DNA from: Clostridium yunnanense
GTDB taxonomy: Bacteria > Bacillota > Clostridia > Clostridiales > Clostridiaceae
Reading direction: 5' to 3'
Assembly (NCBI RefSeq): GCF_016595795.1
Contig: NZ_JAENHN010000002.1
Span: 62,001-126,000 of the forward strand
Length of the DNA stretch: 64,000 nt
In this document: piece by piece, positions 63,893 through 64,000 of the stretch
Layout of the letters: each line of letters begins with the position of its first letter
How positions within the stretch are numbered: position 1 is the first letter of the stretch
Notes under the pieces: generated by a model
What the model was told of the DNA's origin: nothing
Database searches by the model: none
The model's input: the letters and a program-made list of their open reading frames with translations, nothing else
Position numbers and translations under genes: made by a program

Positions 63893-63945
63893 ACAATCAC
63901 CTCTCATAAACATATTTCTACATTTGCAAGAGTTTTCCTTCACGT
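63893..63945 (-). promoter_or_regulatory. Conserved leader shared by three pre-terminase genes
   Basis: GTGAAGGAAAACTCTTGCAA, ATGTAGAAATATG, then GAGAGGTGAT before the ATG. Similar leaders precede the genes at 63239 (63240-63282) and 62607 (62610-62660), with AAGGAA-N5-CTT, ATGTAGAATA and GAGGTGAT in the same order. The AAGG/CCTT pair could form a small hairpin. The last 55 bases of the window hold nothing else recognisable. Confidence 0.5.
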
Positions 63946-64000
63946 TTCATTCGACACAAATAAATTAAATGAAATCTATCCTATCAAACCTTCACTTTTC

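Overview
The window is AT-rich, low-GC Firmicute DNA, most likely a spore-forming Clostridium sensu stricto. The supporting signs are a DUF3794 (spore-surface type) protein, an Amj-type lipid II flippase, a T-box leader, strong AGGAGG-like ribosome binding sites, a UviB/BhlA holin-like protein, and two Cache-domain chemoreceptors. No rRNA, tRNA, CRISPR array or intact insertion sequence was seen. No database search was possible, so family names rest on motif recognition.

Bases 1-35,300 are chromosomal. In order they hold: a partial GH19-type cell-wall hydrolase; a chemoreceptor; amj; an Lrp-type regulator with an aminotransferase, preceded by a T-box leader; a histidine phosphatase; a MerR regulator next to a perfect 109-bp tandem duplication; a DeoR regulator; a heterodimeric multidrug ABC exporter; a secreted metallophosphoesterase; a flavodoxin; a small heat-shock protein; a large secreted Ig-like protein; a MacB/LolCDE-type ABC pair; a membrane HExxH protein; spore-surface-like genes; a PTS IIA protein; an FMN reductase; a 2H phosphoesterase; a second chemoreceptor; and a DUF2334 gene broken at a run of ten A. 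Gene remnants (DUF2500, GNAT, GGGtGRT) lie between them. A dispersed element of about 95 bp, with ends reading GAAGTGGTACATC toward the neighbouring gene, recurs in the intergenic spaces.

From about 35.3 kb to the right edge lies a siphovirus prophage with an HK97-type head, transcribed leftward. From right to left: membrane-protein and unknown genes with their own promoters and terminators (61.2-63.9 kb); HNH nuclease; small and large terminase; portal; connector; prohead protease; capsid; head-tail joining proteins; major tail protein; a tail chaperone pair joined by a -1 frameshift site; tape measure; Dit; a BppU plus beta-helix tail protein; Tal; and a lysis cassette (UviB-like protein, amidase, small holin-like protein). 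Integrase, repressor and replication genes are not in the window and should lie beyond base 64,000.

The most notable part is an accessory cassette at about 40.8-45.8 kb, set inside the tail operon between the BppU gene and Tal. It contains a complete type III toxin-antitoxin locus (promoter, three 55-57-nt RNA repeats, terminator, and a ToxN/AbiQ-superfamily toxin most like TenpN). It also has an ImmA/IrrE-type metallopeptidase coupled to a two-helix membrane protein, a 46-bp perfect palindrome beside a promoter and short predicted RNA, and two forward-strand genes of unknown function. Together with the genes upstream of the terminase it looks like a prophage-borne defence or lysogenic-conversion load.
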